DNA of 64,000 nt from Eubacteriales bacterium (GTDB lineage Bacteria > Bacillota > Clostridia > Christensenellales > Aristaeellaceae), in contig JAQUWD010000013.1 of NCBI GenBank assembly GCA_028693055.1, forward strand, positions 1 to 64,000, in the 5' to 3' direction. Of this stretch, positions 1-8,552 are shown piece after piece. The notes under the pieces were generated by a model. The model saw nothing but the letters and a program-made list of their open reading frames with translations. It was not told the origin of the DNA and did not search any database. Position 1 is the first letter of the stretch. Every line of letters starts with the position of its first letter. The translations under genes and the position numbers were made by a program.

Positions 1-95
1 ACTACCACAGAGGTACAGACACCCTTATCGTTTACGAATCCCTTTGAAATATAGAAGGATTCCGAGTTTTTTGACTTCGTTGTTGTTATCCTCAT
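1..95 (-). mobile_element. Partial transposase, IS1634-like (5' end only)
   Basis: A minus-strand reading frame starts with ATG at 95-93 after a GGGGG ribosome-site-like run and stays open to the window edge. Its first residues read MRITTTKSKNSESFYI, then SKGFVNDKG and a Ser/Thr-Val stretch. This resembles the amino end of IS1634/IS4-superfamily transposases, which often begin with a short basic KxxKSKN...Y segment and a KGK-S/T turn. Only about 31 codons are visible, so catalytic residues and inverted repeats cannot be checked. The neighbouring tRNA and decayed gene fragments fit an accessory junction. It could instead be a small unrelated protein. Confidence 0.5.
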
Positions 96-263
96 TGCAT
101 ATCGCCCCCTATCTCTTTATTATATCACACTTTACAATAAATTACAATATATTAAAACAAAATATTTTGACAAAAAAATAAAGCCACATAAGGGCTAAAG
201 AGCTGTTTTGGGGGAAATGGCTGTTAAACTCCCGCGTTCGGTCTTAACGAGAAAAAATTGTGC

Positions 264-292
264 TTGATTTTTGCCTGTATACGTTGTATAAT
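264..292 (+). promoter_or_regulatory. Sigma-A promoter of tRNA-Val
   Basis: TTGATT at 264-269 and a perfect TATAAT at 287-292 are separated by 17 bases. The tRNA begins 23 bases downstream of the -10 box, a normal distance. Confidence 0.75.
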
Positions 293-314
293 AGGCAAGC
301 GTTATTACGGAACT

Positions 315-391
315 GGGATTATAGCTCAGTTGGTTAGAGCGCCACGTTGACATCGTGGAGGTCATAGGTTCGAGCCCTACTAATCCCACCA
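315..391 (+). tRNA. tRNA-Val (anticodon GAC)
   Basis: The cloverleaf can be read directly. The 7-bp acceptor pairs GGGATTA (315-321) with TAATCCC (381-387). The D arm contains GCTCAGTTGGTTAGAGC. The anticodon stem CCACG/CGTGG encloses loop TTGACAT, giving anticodon GAC, which reads valine GTC. The T arm contains GGTTCGAGCCC. The discriminator base is A (388) and the CCA end (389-391) is encoded. A promoter lies upstream and a terminator follows immediately, so this is a monocistronic tRNA unit. Confidence 0.93.
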
Positions 392-397
392 AAGTGA

Positions 398-433
398 AAC
401 TCCTTGAGCCTAAAAGGTTTGAGGAGTTTTTCT
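398..433 (+). terminator. Rho-independent terminator after tRNA-Val
   Basis: AACTCC pairs with GGAGTT around a partly pairable interior, and a T run (TTTTTCTTT) follows. It lies 7 bases after the tRNA CCA end. Confidence 0.75.
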
Positions 434-534
434 TTATCTAAAAGAATTAGCCAAATGACCCTAAAATGCGAAAATGGCTTGTTGGTCACAAAACTGTTAC
501 AAACCTGTGCTTCCAAGTCTCCATCAGTTCGGCT

Positions 535-571
535 AAAGAGCTTCCGACAAAATTTCGGAGGCTCTTTTTTA
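535..571 (+). terminator. Orphan terminator-like hairpin
   Basis: AAAGAGCTTCCGA and TTCGGAGGCTCTTTT form a stem around CAAAAT, followed by T residues. No intact gene ends just before it. It probably marks the end of a lost or decayed gene between the tRNA and the lexA-like remnant. Confidence 0.55.
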
Positions 572-689
572 TAACTCGAAAGCCAATAAAACGTGCAAAA
601 TAGATCGAAACGAAACCATGATGGGAGCATGGTGCGTGATAGCGGTTGGCAAGAAGACTTGTCCAATGTGTCTGTGAACGTTGCCTTTG

Positions 690-870
690 GCAGAGAGTAC
701 TGATCTATGGGAAACGGCACGGCTTCTGCTCAACTGTGCGCGAGATCGGCTCCGCTGTTGGATTGAAGTCCACGTCCTCGGTTTATGGGCATCAGCAGCG
801 GTGGAAACGCTATCCGCGCACGATATCGACGGGCAAAAAAGCTGTTGCCGCGCAGACGAAGCAGAGTTCC
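690..870 (+). pseudogene. Decayed LexA-like DNA-binding domain fragment
   Basis: Frame +1 reads STVREIGSAVGLKSTSSVYG at about 730-790. This matches the helix-turn-helix of LexA repressors, whose family pattern is PTVREIxxAVGLKSTSxVHxHL. After about position 795 the match moves to another frame, where VETL...DIDGQKS corresponds to the wing (LETLGYIRRDxxKPRAI). So there is a frameshift plus a small deletion. No latent-peptidase Ser/Lys dyad region follows. It is a remnant, not a functional repressor. It lies in the accessory stretch between the tRNA and the first ABC operon. Confidence 0.6.
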
Positions 871-1200
871 AGCGAGGGATGCGCCTACATCCAAAGTGCG
901 TTTCCGATTCCTCCGGGGGCAAAAGTGATAATAGTCGTCGCAACGGCACTTGACAGTGCCGGAAATCCTATTCTAGTACAAGCCGGTGATGCTGCAAGTA
1001 TAAAAGATCACAAACAGAAGTGCAAGATGATCGGTAGTTATCAAATGGCGCTTATGACGCACAGCAAGGAAACCGTAAGCGTTTCCGGTGAGTATCTTTC
1101 CATCAATTCTGTACCGGAGCCTGCTGTTGCGTGCGTTCGTCGCTTTCAATCCCCCCTCCGACGGGTGTATTATCTGTGGAATTGGCTATCAATGTCATGA
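871..1200 (+). other. Open region of unknown origin, probably decayed
   Basis: The frame entered from the lexA-like remnant stays open to a TGA at 1198-1200. It encodes a plausible beta-rich stretch (IPPGAKVIIVVATALDSAGN, then SYQMALMTHSKETVSVSGEY). There is no start codon with a ribosome site of its own. I do not recognise a family. It may be the 3' part of another gene fused in frame by the decay event. I see no other gene between here and 1358. Confidence 0.3.
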
Positions 1201-1228
1201 TTTTGGCATGTAAGTAATGAACGATCTG

Positions 1229-1237
1229 TGCTATTAT
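1229..1237 (+). promoter_or_regulatory. Possible extended -10 promoter element
   Basis: TGCTATTAT fits an extended -10 (TGnTATnAT). No convincing -35 lies 16-18 bases upstream. It is the best promoter candidate I see for the operon starting at 1358, about 120 bases downstream. Confidence 0.3.
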
Positions 1238-1357
1238 CAGCTTAGATTGAACATGTTCTCAGACGTGAGCCCCTGGGATCAGGAAGAAAGGAGGATAGGT
1301 TTCCTTTCACGATGAGCGTTACTCTTTGAAAAATGAAATGAAAAGGAGGAACATAAT

Positions 1358-2863
1358 ATGAAACTTGGAAGAGTACTGTCCCTGCTATTGTTGCTGGTGT
1401 TTCTTTGCTCCGTGGCAGGCCAGTCCATAGCGGAAGCAATGGAACCCATAACGTATACCATTATGGAAAAATATGCTTATCCTGAATATCCGGCTGACGG
1501 CGGGGAAGGCAAGCAGGTTTTGCTGGAGCGTTGGGAAAAAGACCTGGGGATCACAAATACCGACTTCAACGTCATCCTGATCGCCGGCAGCGATTACGAT
1601 GCGAAGCTTAATGCGCTCATTGCCAGCGACGATACGCCGGACTACTTCTACTGCTCGCTGGATCAATTCCAGACGTTCGTGAATAACGGCGTGATCGCCG
1701 CGGTGGACGACCTGGTGGAGACCATGCCCCACTACGCGGCGCTGCGCACGGGCTCGGCTCTTATGAATTACAACAACTATTCCTACAACGGCAAGCACTA
1801 CTGCTTTACGGACGTTGATCTGCCCGGCGATCTGAACCGCGCCGGCGTCATTGTCCGGGACGACTGGCTGAAGAAGCTTAACTTGAAGCAGCCCGAAACC
1901 CTTGATGAGCTGCACGACGTATTGAAGGCCTTCCGTTATCAAGATCCCGACGGCAATGGCGCTGAGGATACCTACGGCATGGGCGGGAACATCGGCAATA
2001 CGATGTTCAGCAGCGTTTTTGGCGCGTATGGGGTTTACATGAACGGCGTGACCTCGTGGATGGAGCAGGATGGCAAGCTGATCCACTCCACGGTGGCTCC
2101 TGGCGTAAAGGATGCCCTGGCAACGCTTCATCAGTGGTACGCGGAAGACCTGATCGATCCCGATATGTTCATCATTGAGGATCAGCAGGGACAGAGCAAG
2201 TTTATCGCCGGCAACTTCGGCGTGTGGGAAAATACCGTATGGAACGCCAACAACGCTCGCGTTGCATGGCAGGGCGCGGGAAACAACTATACCTGCAAGA
2301 TCATCGCGCCGCCGTTAGGCCCCAACGGTCAAAAGGGCTATCCCGTTAATCCCGCCAAGTCCTACGGCTATGTGATCTCTCAAAACTGTGTGGACAAAAA
2401 AGACCCGGAGCGCCTATGCAAGATCCTTGACTGGATGCTGAATCTGGACGCGGACGGCGGCTTTATGACCGTTACCTACGGTATAGAGGGTAAGCACTAC
2501 TCCTATGACGCGGTAAACGACACGATCTCCTATCTGACCAACGATTTCTCGGAGCTGTATAAAGCTGGATATTCCAACCCGATCCGTTGGCTGCCCGCTG
2601 TTGACCGTCGCTGGATCGCCAAGGACGACCCCCGCGCCATCGACTTCACCGTAAGCAATAATCTGGACAACTGGCTCCAGTCCGCCTATACCGGCCCGGT
2701 TCCGGCACTGGATGAGTATCCCGATCTGTTCAGCGCGCTGTGGACCTCCTACTTCACCAAAATCGTTACGGGCGCTCTCCCGATAGATGCGTATGACGAG
2801 TATGTGAAGGAGTTCTTCGAGCAAGGCGGTCAGGTGCTTACGGAGCAGGCGACGGAAGCCTGA
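1358..2863 (+). CDS. Carbohydrate ABC transporter solute-binding protein (LplA/YtcQ type), copy 1
   Basis: This secreted 501-residue protein presumably delivers an oligosaccharide or modified sugar to the permease pair encoded at 4559-6324. The signal peptide spans about residues 1-27 (a Leu-rich core, then SIAEA before MEP). The Cys in the core is not in a lipobox, so signal peptidase I cleavage is expected. The mature protein has the family-1 extracellular-binding features of large LplA-like receptors, including IASDDTPDYFYC and GNFGVWENTVW. The start is set by AAAAGGAGG just upstream. It is a close, co-linear paralogue of the next gene. The TGA stop is followed in frame by Leu-Ala-Leu-Lys and TAG, so copy 1 seems to have lost four terminal residues by a nonsense change. 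The substrate is unknown. Confidence 0.9.
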   Translation: MKLGRVLSLLLLLVFLCSVAGQSIAEAMEPITYTIMEKYAYPEYPADGGEGKQVLLERWEKDLGITNTDFNVILIAGSDYDAKLNALIASDDTPDYFYCSLDQFQTFVNNGVIAAVDDLVETMPHYAALRTGSALMNYNNYSYNGKHYCFTDVDLPGDLNRAGVIVRDDWLKKLNLKQPETLDELHDVLKAFRYQDPDGNGAEDTYGMGGNIGNTMFSSVFGAYGVYMNGVTSWMEQDGKLIHSTVAPGVKDALATLHQWYAEDLIDPDMFIIEDQQGQSKFIAGNFGVWENTVWNANNARVAWQGAGNNYTCKIIAPPLGPNGQKGYPVNPAKSYGYVISQNCVDKKDPERLCKILDWMLNLDADGGFMTVTYGIEGKHYSYDAVNDTISYLTNDFSELYKAGYSNPIRWLPAVDRRWIAKDDPRAIDFTVSNNLDNWLQSAYTGPVPALDEYPDLFSALWTSYFTKIVTGALPIDAYDEYVKEFFEQGGQVLTEQATEA

Positions 2864-2927
2864 CTCGCGCTGAAATAGTCGCCATTTTGGCACCGCCCAC
2901 CCCATGGGTTGGGGTTCCCTTTCGTGC

Positions 2928-2933
2928 TATAAT
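2928..2933 (+). promoter_or_regulatory. -10-like TATAAT between the two binding-protein genes
   Basis: A perfect TATAAT lies 28 bases before the second ATG. A small hairpin (ACCCCA / TGGGGT, 2899-2915) precedes it. No good -35 is present at normal spacing, so an internal promoter is possible but not proven. Confidence 0.35.
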
Positions 2934-2960
2934 AAAAAATCATATAAGGAGCTTTGAATC

Positions 2961-4481
2961 ATGAAAAAATCTATTTTTCTCCTGCTGGCAATCGTGATGA
3001 TGTGCAGCATGTGCTTTACCGCTACCGCTGAGGCATCCACCCCGATCACCTATACCATCATGCAGAAGTACGCCTATCCCGAATATCCCGCGGACGGCGG
3101 CGAGGCTAAGACCGTCATGCAGGAAATGTGGGAAAAGAATCTGGGGATCACCGATACAGACTATAACATCCTTCTTTTCGCTGGAAGCGATTACGACACC
3201 AAGCTGAACACACTGATCGCCAGCGGCGATATTCCTGATTACTTCTACTGCTCTCTGGAACAATTCCAGACCTTCGTGCGCAACGGCATCATCGCGCCCA
3301 TTGACGAATATGTGGCGGACATGCCCCACTATAACGCCCTGCGGGTGGACACGGCGCAGCAGAACTACGACAACTTCACCTATGAAGGCAAGCATTACTG
3401 CTTCACCGAGGTGGAGCTGCCTGGCGAGCTGAACCGTGCGGGCACTGGCGGCGTGATCGTCCGTACTGATTGGCTGAACAAGCTGGGCTTGGCGGAGCCT
3501 GTTACGCTGGACGACATGCACAACGTGCTTCACGCGTTCCGCTATGACGATCCTGACGGAAACGGCGCGGACGATACCTATGGCATCGGCGGTAGCGTGG
3601 TCAGCAAGATGTTCAGCAGCGTATTCGGTGCGTATGGCATCTACATGAACGGCGCTACCTCCTGGATGCTTCAGGACGGAAAATTGGTGCACTCCACCGT
3701 GGCGGACGGCGTCAAGGACGTGCTGACGGTCTTGCAGCAGTGGTACAAAGAGGATCTGATCGATCCTGACATGTTCATTATCGAAGATCAACAGGCGCAA
3801 AGCAAGTACATCGCGGGCAATTTCGGCGTGTGGGAAAACACGGTATGGAGCGCCAATAACGCACGTGTGGCATGGGACGGAGCCGGCGACGGCTTCCTGT
3901 GCAACGTCGTCGCTCCGCCCACCGGCCCCGAGGGCAAGATGGGCTATCCCGTGAACCCCGTGAAGTCCTTTGGCTACGTCATGTCCACCAAATGCGCGGA
4001 AACGAAGGATCCCGCCCGTCTGTGCAAGATTCTTGACTGGATGCTGAATCTGGACGCCGACGGCGGCTTTATGACCGTCACCTACGGCCTTGAAGGAACA
4101 CACTACTCCTATGACCCGCAGACGGACATGATCACCTATTTGACCAACGATTTCTCCGAGCTGTATAAGGCTGGCTTCTCCAACCCCATCCGTCTGCTTC
4201 CGGCAACGGATCGCCGCTGGATCGCCAAGGACGACCCCCGCGCGATTGATTTCTCCATCAGCAACAATCTAGACAACTGGATTCTGTCTGCCTTCTCCGG
4301 CTCCGTCCCCGCTATGGACGAATATCCCGACCTCTTTACCGGTCTGTGGACCACCTACTTCACAAAGATCGTCACCGGCGCGCTGCCCGTGGACGCTTAT
4401 GATGAGTATGTGAAGGAATTCTACGAGCAGGGCGGTCAGGAAATGACCGATCAGGCTAACGAAGCGCTGGCTGCTATGTAA
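2961..4481 (+). CDS. Carbohydrate ABC transporter solute-binding protein (LplA/YtcQ type), copy 2
   Basis: This 506-residue secreted receptor parallels copy 1 through its whole length. Both share stretches such as ITYTIM-KYAYPEYPADGGE, WMLNLDADGGFMTVTYG and AKDDPRAIDF. The signal peptide is about residues 1-25 (a hydrophobic core with Met and Cys, then TATAEA before STP). There is no lipobox. The ribosome site is AAGGAG with 8-9 bases before ATG. It differs from copy 1 in scattered surface residues and keeps a longer carboxyl end (NEALAAM). The two receptors share one permease pair downstream. They may bind related ligands or give dosage. A long hairpin follows the stop. Confidence 0.9.
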   Translation: MKKSIFLLLAIVMMCSMCFTATAEASTPITYTIMQKYAYPEYPADGGEAKTVMQEMWEKNLGITDTDYNILLFAGSDYDTKLNTLIASGDIPDYFYCSLEQFQTFVRNGIIAPIDEYVADMPHYNALRVDTAQQNYDNFTYEGKHYCFTEVELPGELNRAGTGGVIVRTDWLNKLGLAEPVTLDDMHNVLHAFRYDDPDGNGADDTYGIGGSVVSKMFSSVFGAYGIYMNGATSWMLQDGKLVHSTVADGVKDVLTVLQQWYKEDLIDPDMFIIEDQQAQSKYIAGNFGVWENTVWSANNARVAWDGAGDGFLCNVVAPPTGPEGKMGYPVNPVKSFGYVMSTKCAETKDPARLCKILDWMLNLDADGGFMTVTYGLEGTHYSYDPQTDMITYLTNDFSELYKAGFSNPIRLLPATDRRWIAKDDPRAIDFSISNNLDNWILSAFSGSVPAMDEYPDLFTGLWTTYFTKIVTGALPVDAYDEYVKEFYEQGGQEMTDQANEALAAM

Positions 4482-4490
4482 TGCCGCTCC

Positions 4491-4525
4491 TCGTCCGGAC
4501 GGCGGTAAGCCCGCCGTCCGGACGA
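4491..4525 (+). promoter_or_regulatory. Perfect 15-bp intercistronic hairpin
   Basis: TCGTCCGGACGGCGG (4491-4505) and CCGCCGTCCGGACGA (4511-4525) pair perfectly around TAAGC. No T run follows, so it is unlikely to be an efficient terminator. Its place between receptor and permease genes fits a 3'-end stabiliser that gives more receptor than permease mRNA. Confidence 0.7.
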
Positions 4526-4558
4526 AAACCGGCAGTCCAAAGAGAAAAGAGGTTTTCC

Positions 4559-5443
4559 ATGCATCATTCTTTCAAGCATTATTGGCAATTATACCTTTTG
4601 GCGTTGCCCGCCGTCGTGTTGATGCTGACGTACCGTTATCTTCCCATGTTCGGGCTGTCGCTGGGGTTTACGAACTATCGGGTGGGCATGTCCTTTGATA
4701 GGGTCAGCTGGGTCGGGCTGAAATGGTTCCAGCAGATGTTTTCCAACAAGACGTTCTTAAACGTCCTATGGAATACGGTATACATCAGTATGCTCAAGCT
4801 TCTGTTTAGCTTTCCAGCGCCTATTTTACTGGCGCTCCTGCTGAACGAGATGGATAACCAGTGGATGAAAAAGCGCTTCCAAACCATGATTTATTTGCCC
4901 CACTTCCTATCGTGGACCATCGTTGCCGGTATCCTCTTTACGCTGTTTTCCACGCAAACCGGTATCGTCAAATATTTCGGCATGAAGGAGTCCATTTTCC
5001 TCAACCCATCCGCTTTTCGGTGGATGCTTGTGTTTTCCGATATATGGAAGGATGCGGGCTGGGGGACGATCATCTACCTTGCAGCCATCTCCTCCATCAG
5101 CCCCGAATACTATGAGGCGGCGATGATCGACGGAGCTACCCGCAGCCAGCGCATGCGGTACATCACGCTGCCCTGCATCTCCAGCACCGTGGTCGTGCTG
5201 CTGCTGCTGAAACTGGGAAACGTGCTGGATGCGGGCTTCGACCAGGTTTTCATGCTTTCCAACGCCGCTGTGCTGGACAGTGCGGACATCATTGATACCT
5301 ACGTATACCGTATCGGCATGTCCCAAGGAAAATTCGCCGTGGGTACGGCGGCGGGCTTGTTCAAATCGGTGGTGGGATGCTCGCTTGTGTTTTTGGCGAA
5401 TCGCGCCGTCAAGTTGGCTGATCCCGAAGCAGGAATCATGTGA
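4559..5443 (+). CDS. ABC transporter permease, LplB type
   Basis: This 294-residue integral membrane subunit belongs to a carbohydrate importer and presumably pairs with the next gene's product. An early hydrophobic helix (about 9-30, LYLLALPAVVLMLTYRYLPM) and further helices give a six-helix plan. The EAA loop reads EYYEAAMIDGATRSQRMRYITLP at about 185-205, the contact site for the shared ATPase. No ATPase gene is present in the operon; a multitask MsmX/UgpC-like ATPase elsewhere is expected from how this family works. I chose ATG 4559, preceded by AAAAGAGG, over an upstream ATG at 4481 that overlaps the previous stop and would read through the hairpin. Confidence 0.9.
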   Translation: MHHSFKHYWQLYLLALPAVVLMLTYRYLPMFGLSLGFTNYRVGMSFDRVSWVGLKWFQQMFSNKTFLNVLWNTVYISMLKLLFSFPAPILLALLLNEMDNQWMKKRFQTMIYLPHFLSWTIVAGILFTLFSTQTGIVKYFGMKESIFLNPSAFRWMLVFSDIWKDAGWGTIIYLAAISSISPEYYEAAMIDGATRSQRMRYITLPCISSTVVVLLLLKLGNVLDAGFDQVFMLSNAAVLDSADIIDTYVYRIGMSQGKFAVGTAAGLFKSVVGCSLVFLANRAVKLADPEAGIM

Positions 5444-5457
5444 GAAAGGAGTATGCT

Positions 5458-6324
5458 ATGAAAACTGTAAAATATAAGGGCGATAAGGTATTCCCGGTGG
5501 TGAACACGGTGTTCTTCGTACTTCTTTCCCTTACCATGATCTATCCGTTCTGGCATCAGATCTGCCTCTCCCTCAGCGACAACAATCTGGCCAAGTCAGG
5601 CGGCTTCTTCCTGCTGCCCCGTGGCTTTGATACGGCTGGCTATCAGGTGGTTTTTACGAGCCGGTATATCTGGACGGCGTTCCTCAACAGCATCTTTATC
5701 ACCGTCGTCACCATGCTTCTTTCGCTGCTTTTCTGCTCCGGGCTGGCCTTCCTGATCAGCAAAAGCCATGTGCGCTTCTCCCGCTCGTTAAAACTTCTAG
5801 TGCTTTTCTCCTTCCTTTTTAACGGCGGCATGATTCCCACCTATCTGGTGGTCAAATCCACGGGGATCATCAACACGCTCTGGGCGTTGATCATCCCCGT
5901 GCTGTTCGCCCCGTACAATATCCTGATCATCGCCAGCTTTTTTAAGGAAATGTCGCCATCCCTAGAGGAATCAGCGCTGATCGACGGTGCGAACTACTCC
6001 ACGGTGTTCTTTCGGATCGTGCTGCCTCTATCCAAGCCGGTTCTGGCGACCGTCGCCATTTGGATCGCCGTTTCGCAATGGAACAGCTACTTGAATGGCT
6101 TGCTCTATATCAATGATCGTAGCAAGTATATCCTTCCGTTGCTCATACGGGATATTGTTCTCAGCGCCTCCGATCTGGCAAATCTGGAAGCCTTCTCAAT
6201 GACCAACACGGATATCATCAATGCCGCGACCATCGTGATCGCCACGCTACCCATCCTGATCGTGTACCCGTTCATGCAGAAGTACTTTACCAAAGGGATC
6301 ATGCTGGGCGCGGTGAAAGGTTGA
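5458..6324 (+). CDS. ABC transporter permease, LplC/YtcP type
   Basis: This second permease subunit has 288 residues and several clear membrane helices, the first at about 13-35. The EAA loop contains EESALIDGANYSTVFFRIVLPLSKP at about 175-200, and the carboxyl end KGIMLGAVKG is typical of sugar permeases of this class. An AGAAAGGAG ribosome site precedes ATG 5458. An earlier in-frame ATG at 5440 overlaps the upstream stop and lacks a site. It lies 14 bases after the LplB-type gene and directly before the regulator gene, so the three are cotranscribed. Confidence 0.9.
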   Translation: MKTVKYKGDKVFPVVNTVFFVLLSLTMIYPFWHQICLSLSDNNLAKSGGFFLLPRGFDTAGYQVVFTSRYIWTAFLNSIFITVVTMLLSLLFCSGLAFLISKSHVRFSRSLKLLVLFSFLFNGGMIPTYLVVKSTGIINTLWALIIPVLFAPYNILIIASFFKEMSPSLEESALIDGANYSTVFFRIVLPLSKPVLATVAIWIAVSQWNSYLNGLLYINDRSKYILPLLIRDIVLSASDLANLEAFSMTNTDIINAATIVIATLPILIVYPFMQKYFTKGIMLGAVKG

Positions 6325-6347
6325 GCGGCAAAAGGAGGGAGAATAGG

Positions 6348-8549
6348 ATGCAAAGCAAACCCGTGGCAAAGTACATTTTCCGCGTGTTTCTTTCCTATCT
6401 GTTTGCCATCGGCATACCGATTCTCGTTTTAGCCGGGTACTTCCTTTGGGAAACGGTGCCGCGGATGAAGCGGGAGCTGTACGACGGATACGGAGAAGCG
6501 GTGACCAACGACATCCGGCGGATGGACGAAACGCTGGAATCCATGACTGACTTCGCTTTTTCTGTTTCCGCTTTTCCGTATCTTCGGGATCTGCAAACCA
6601 CTAGCTATAAAAACGCCATCTTTTCCTATTCGCAAATGCTTCAATTCCTGCGTGTATTTCGCCAAAGCAACGAGTGCTTCTCCAACATCGGGATGTATGT
6701 ACGCCGAAGCGATCTGCTGCTCAATACAGATGGCGTCACCGTGGTCGCCAAAGAGGATTCAGCGCTGAACGAGCCGTTGACCGCCTTTACGAAGGCCAAG
6801 CAATTCAAACAGTGCTATTCGGACGCAGAGGGTGGGCTGGCGGTTTTCTCCACGCTGCCCAAATACCTCTTCAACGCCGATATTATCCTGATTTTTCACT
6901 TGGACATGCAAGCGCTTTACGAAGGCCTTCAGATGGACAATCTGTGCCTGTATCAGGAGGACGGGCAACGGCTTTTCGGCATAGAGGGTCTGGAGCGGCT
7001 GCCCAAAGAACGGCTCTCCATGTCTGCCGCCGCTCCGCTGGAGATCACCCAAGGGAAAGCCACCCTATTTTATCGCTACGATTCGCTGTCTGGCTTGTAT
7101 TTTGCCAGAGCTTACCAATCCGATACGCTGGCGGATATCATAACCGCCAACGTTCGGCTGTCCGTCATCGTTTTGTTCACATCTTTAGCCGTAGCCTGTA
7201 CCGTCGCCTTTTTATTGACTCGCCACCACACGAAGCCCATTACCCAGTTGAGCGAAAGCCTCAAAAGCATTGAGCCGCTACGCCCAAGCAGCGGCGGGAG
7301 TATGCTGGAGTCCATCAGCGCCAAGCTGAATACGCTTAAGGAAAGCAACGCGCAATACCGGGAAAGCCTGTCTCAAAGCGAGGAGATCATCAAAGACCGG
7401 GCGATTCAGGACATGCTGTGGGGCCATATTCCGGGAAGCGGGGCATTGACGCCTTTCTTACGGCAGGCTGGCATCCAGGTGATACCGGATGCGTATTACG
7501 CCGCGCTCATCACCACCGACGTCAACGCGGCGATCAAGCAGCCGAACAAGCTGTGTGAAATCAACGTTCTGGTGAAGAACATGATCGAGCAACACCTTGG
7601 AGGCAGCATTGCTGTGGTTGGCGGTGTGCAGCTGGACATCAACCGGATCGTGTTTGTGCTATGCAGCGAGGGAGATACCCTGAGCCAGCGGGAGATTTCT
7701 ATTTGGCAGCGGGTCGTCAGCGATGTGGAGGCAAGCCTTACGACCAGCTTTCTGGTCAAGCTGCGCGTGGCGATAGGGTATCCGGTCCGTTCCACGGAGG
7801 ATCTGTGCGAAAGCTTTATGAATTTGCGCAAGATGCTCAACCGGCTGCAGCTGGATGAAAAGATCGTCTTTCAATCTCACGGCGACAATTCCGCAGCGCT
7901 GTATCCCGATTACTTCCAGGTGAACCTGGCAAGCGGCATTCAATCCGGCGACCCGCAAAAGGTGCTGCAGGTTCTGGAGCAGATGTTCCGCTTGGAGGAA
8001 AGAGGACTGTCGGGCTCGGACGCCCTTAGCTTTCAATACCTCACCATTGGCAACGTGATGATTCGACTGATGAACGCGATGGGCTCCGTCAGCCGCGACG
8101 GGCTGGACGTCCTGCGTATTTTTAATGAGGAGACTGATCCTGAAAAACGGCGCACAAGGCTGACAGAGCATTTGCTCATGCTGACGGAGGCGTTCAAATC
8201 CCAAAACATGCAGGAGGAGGCCAGCGTCTATATCTCCAGCGCAAAGGATTATATCCGCCAGAACCTTCACCGGGATCTATCGCTGGGAGAGATCGCCGAT
8301 TACATCGGGATCCATACGTCGTACTTCAGCCGTATTTTTAAACAGGAGGTGGGCTTGACCCCGCTTCAATACATCACGGTGCTGAAGGTAGAAAAGGCAA
8401 AGGTCGATCTGCGACAGGGCGACCTGTCCGTCAAACAGGTGGCCGCCGATCTGGGGTACAACGATACCCGGGGCTTTATACGGTCTTTCAAAAAAATCGA
8501 GGGATGCACACCGGGCGAATTCAAGGCCGGGTGTGTCAAGGAGGGGTGA
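6348..8549 (+). CDS. Membrane-bound AraC-family transcriptional regulator
   Basis: This 733-residue one-component sensor-regulator probably controls the surrounding operon. Helix 1 is at about 11-33 (VFLSYLFAIGIPILVLAGYF). An extracytoplasmic sensor of Cache-like size follows to about 270. Helix 2 is VRLSVIVLFTSLAVACTVAF, then a short HAMP-like linker. A long cytoplasmic middle region resembles those of YesN/AraC-type proteins. The last 100 residues form two AraC helix-turn-helix motifs (LSLGEIADYIGIHTSYFSRI and VKQVAADLGYNDTRGFIRSF). ATG 6348 is preceded by AAAGGAGGGA. No histidine-kinase motifs are present, so it likely senses ligand directly or through the receptors. Confidence 0.87.
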   Translation: MQSKPVAKYIFRVFLSYLFAIGIPILVLAGYFLWETVPRMKRELYDGYGEAVTNDIRRMDETLESMTDFAFSVSAFPYLRDLQTTSYKNAIFSYSQMLQFLRVFRQSNECFSNIGMYVRRSDLLLNTDGVTVVAKEDSALNEPLTAFTKAKQFKQCYSDAEGGLAVFSTLPKYLFNADIILIFHLDMQALYEGLQMDNLCLYQEDGQRLFGIEGLERLPKERLSMSAAAPLEITQGKATLFYRYDSLSGLYFARAYQSDTLADIITANVRLSVIVLFTSLAVACTVAFLLTRHHTKPITQLSESLKSIEPLRPSSGGSMLESISAKLNTLKESNAQYRESLSQSEEIIKDRAIQDMLWGHIPGSGALTPFLRQAGIQVIPDAYYAALITTDVNAAIKQPNKLCEINVLVKNMIEQHLGGSIAVVGGVQLDINRIVFVLCSEGDTLSQREISIWQRVVSDVEASLTTSFLVKLRVAIGYPVRSTEDLCESFMNLRKMLNRLQLDEKIVFQSHGDNSAALYPDYFQVNLASGIQSGDPQKVLQVLEQMFRLEERGLSGSDALSFQYLTIGNVMIRLMNAMGSVSRDGLDVLRIFNEETDPEKRRTRLTEHLLMLTEAFKSQNMQEEASVYISSAKDYIRQNLHRDLSLGEIADYIGIHTSYFSRIFKQEVGLTPLQYITVLKVEKAKVDLRQGDLSVKQVAADLGYNDTRGFIRSFKKIEGCTPGEFKAGCVKEG

Positions 8550-8552
8550 CAG

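Noticed and set aside
1068..1086. GGAAAC-CGTAAGC-GTTTCC palindrome resembling a catabolite (cre-like) operator
   Set aside because: It lies inside the decayed region about 270 bases before the operon start and away from the possible -10, so a regulatory role is not supported.
1385..4103. Long minus-strand open frames (248 and 387 codons) opposite the two binding-protein genes
   Set aside because: They mirror the codon bias of the real plus-strand genes, lack ribosome sites and recognisable motifs, and resemble each other only because the sense genes are paralogues.
4481..4558. Upstream ATG extending the LplB-type permease by 26 residues
   Set aside because: It overlaps the previous stop, has no ribosome site and would translate through the perfect hairpin.
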